Source: SKNW01 sp050485865
GTDB taxonomy: Bacteria; Gemmatimonadota; Gemmatimonadetes; Longimicrobiales; Gaopeijiaceae
NCBI GenBank assembly: GCA_050485865.1
Contig: JBJHCE010000086.1
Coordinates: 1-12,604, forward strand
Length of the DNA stretch: 12,604 nt
Direction: 5' to 3'
In this document: in pieces, positions 12,480-12,604 of the stretch
Layout of the letters: each line of letters begins with the position of its first letter
Numbering within the stretch: position 1 is the stretch's first letter
Program-made: the position numbers and the translations under genes
Notes under the pieces: generated by a model
What the model was told of the DNA's origin: nothing
The model's database searches: none
What the model saw: the letters and a program-made list of their open reading frames with translations, nothing else

Positions 12480-12604
12480 ATGCGACGAAACCGATCGAAG
12501 CGAACGTTCGGACGATGGTCCGGAGGCGGTCTCCGCCTCGCCGCCATCGCCCTGGTGGGCGCCGGGGTGGCCGCCTGTGACGGGTCGAATGCGTTCCAGC
12601 CGGT
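12480..12604 (+). CDS. N-terminal part of a predicted lipoprotein, downstream of pilQ
   Basis: The reading frame starts at ATG 12480 and runs off the right edge after 41 complete codons. It begins with a strongly basic segment (MRRNRSKR, then R12), a hydrophobic stretch (LRLAAIALVGAGVAAC) and a lipobox ending VAAC, so Cys33 would be the lipidated residue. After it, DGSNAFQP is all that is visible. AGGGAG lies seven bases before the ATG, and the gap to the pilQ stop is 23 bases, so it probably belongs to the same operon. The function is not recognisable from this fragment; an outer-membrane accessory or pilotin-like lipoprotein is conceivable but unsupported. Confidence 0.75.
   Translation, partial: MRRNRSKRTFGRWSGGGLRLAAIALVGAGVAACDGSNAFQP

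Noticed and set aside
1..12604. CRISPR array, tRNA/rRNA genes, insertion sequences, integrase or attachment sites
   Set aside because: Nothing with spaced direct repeats, cloverleaf-like segments, transposase motifs or flanking terminal repeats was seen.

Overview
The window is very GC-rich DNA from a Gram-negative (diderm) bacterium. An outer-membrane secretin, its PilP-type lipoprotein and a PilM/N/O inner-membrane complex are all encoded. The extreme GC content, gene order and protein character remind me of Gemmatimonadota or a similar soil/environmental phylum. That placement is an inference; no marker gene here settles it.

Layout, left to right. (1) Bases 1-164 hold the 3' end of a sigma-54-dependent response regulator (NtrC/PilR type): the Fis-like helix-turn-helix plus a Gly/Glu-rich tail. 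(2) Bases 172-1801, minus strand, hold a hipB-hipA toxin-antitoxin pair placed convergently against the regulator and divergently from the pilin genes. (3) Bases 1935-4391, plus strand, hold four genes joined by 4-bp stop/start overlaps. They encode FimT/GspH-, PilV/GspI-, PilW/GspJ- and PilX/GspK-like minor (pseudo)pilins and are extremely GC-rich (cassette 1). (4) Bases 4392-4606 are non-coding and contain a good match to a sigma-54 promoter. (5) Bases 4607-7509 hold a second four-gene minor pilin cassette in the same order, with visibly lower GC and longer, more canonical proteins (cassette 2). (6) Bases 7510-7666 are non-coding, with a long hairpin overlapping a sigma-70-like promoter. (7) Bases 7667-12456 hold the type IV pilus assembly operon pilM-pilN-pilO-pilP-pilQ, tightly spaced with strong Shine-Dalgarno sequences. 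(8) From 12480 to the right edge is the start of a lipoprotein gene, probably the next gene of that operon.

Together the window is a type IV pilus (T4P) locus. PilM (cytoplasmic actin-like ATPase fold), PilN and PilO (inner membrane), PilP (lipoprotein) and PilQ (secretin) form the trans-envelope alignment complex. The two cassettes supply minor pilins that prime or cap the fibre. The regulator at the left edge plausibly activates the sigma-54 promoter before cassette 2. No major pilin, PilB/PilT motor, PilC platform protein or PilD peptidase lies in the window.

The points most worth a second look are: two parallel minor pilin cassettes of different composition, whose last genes share a repetitive beta-rich segment and lack Glu+5; a consensus EF-hand calcium loop inside the PilQ secretin domain; a 10-G homopolymer in a minor pilin gene; unusual His/Ser at the +1 position of cassette-1 prepilins; the sigma-54 promoter candidate; and the long hairpin over the pilM promoter.
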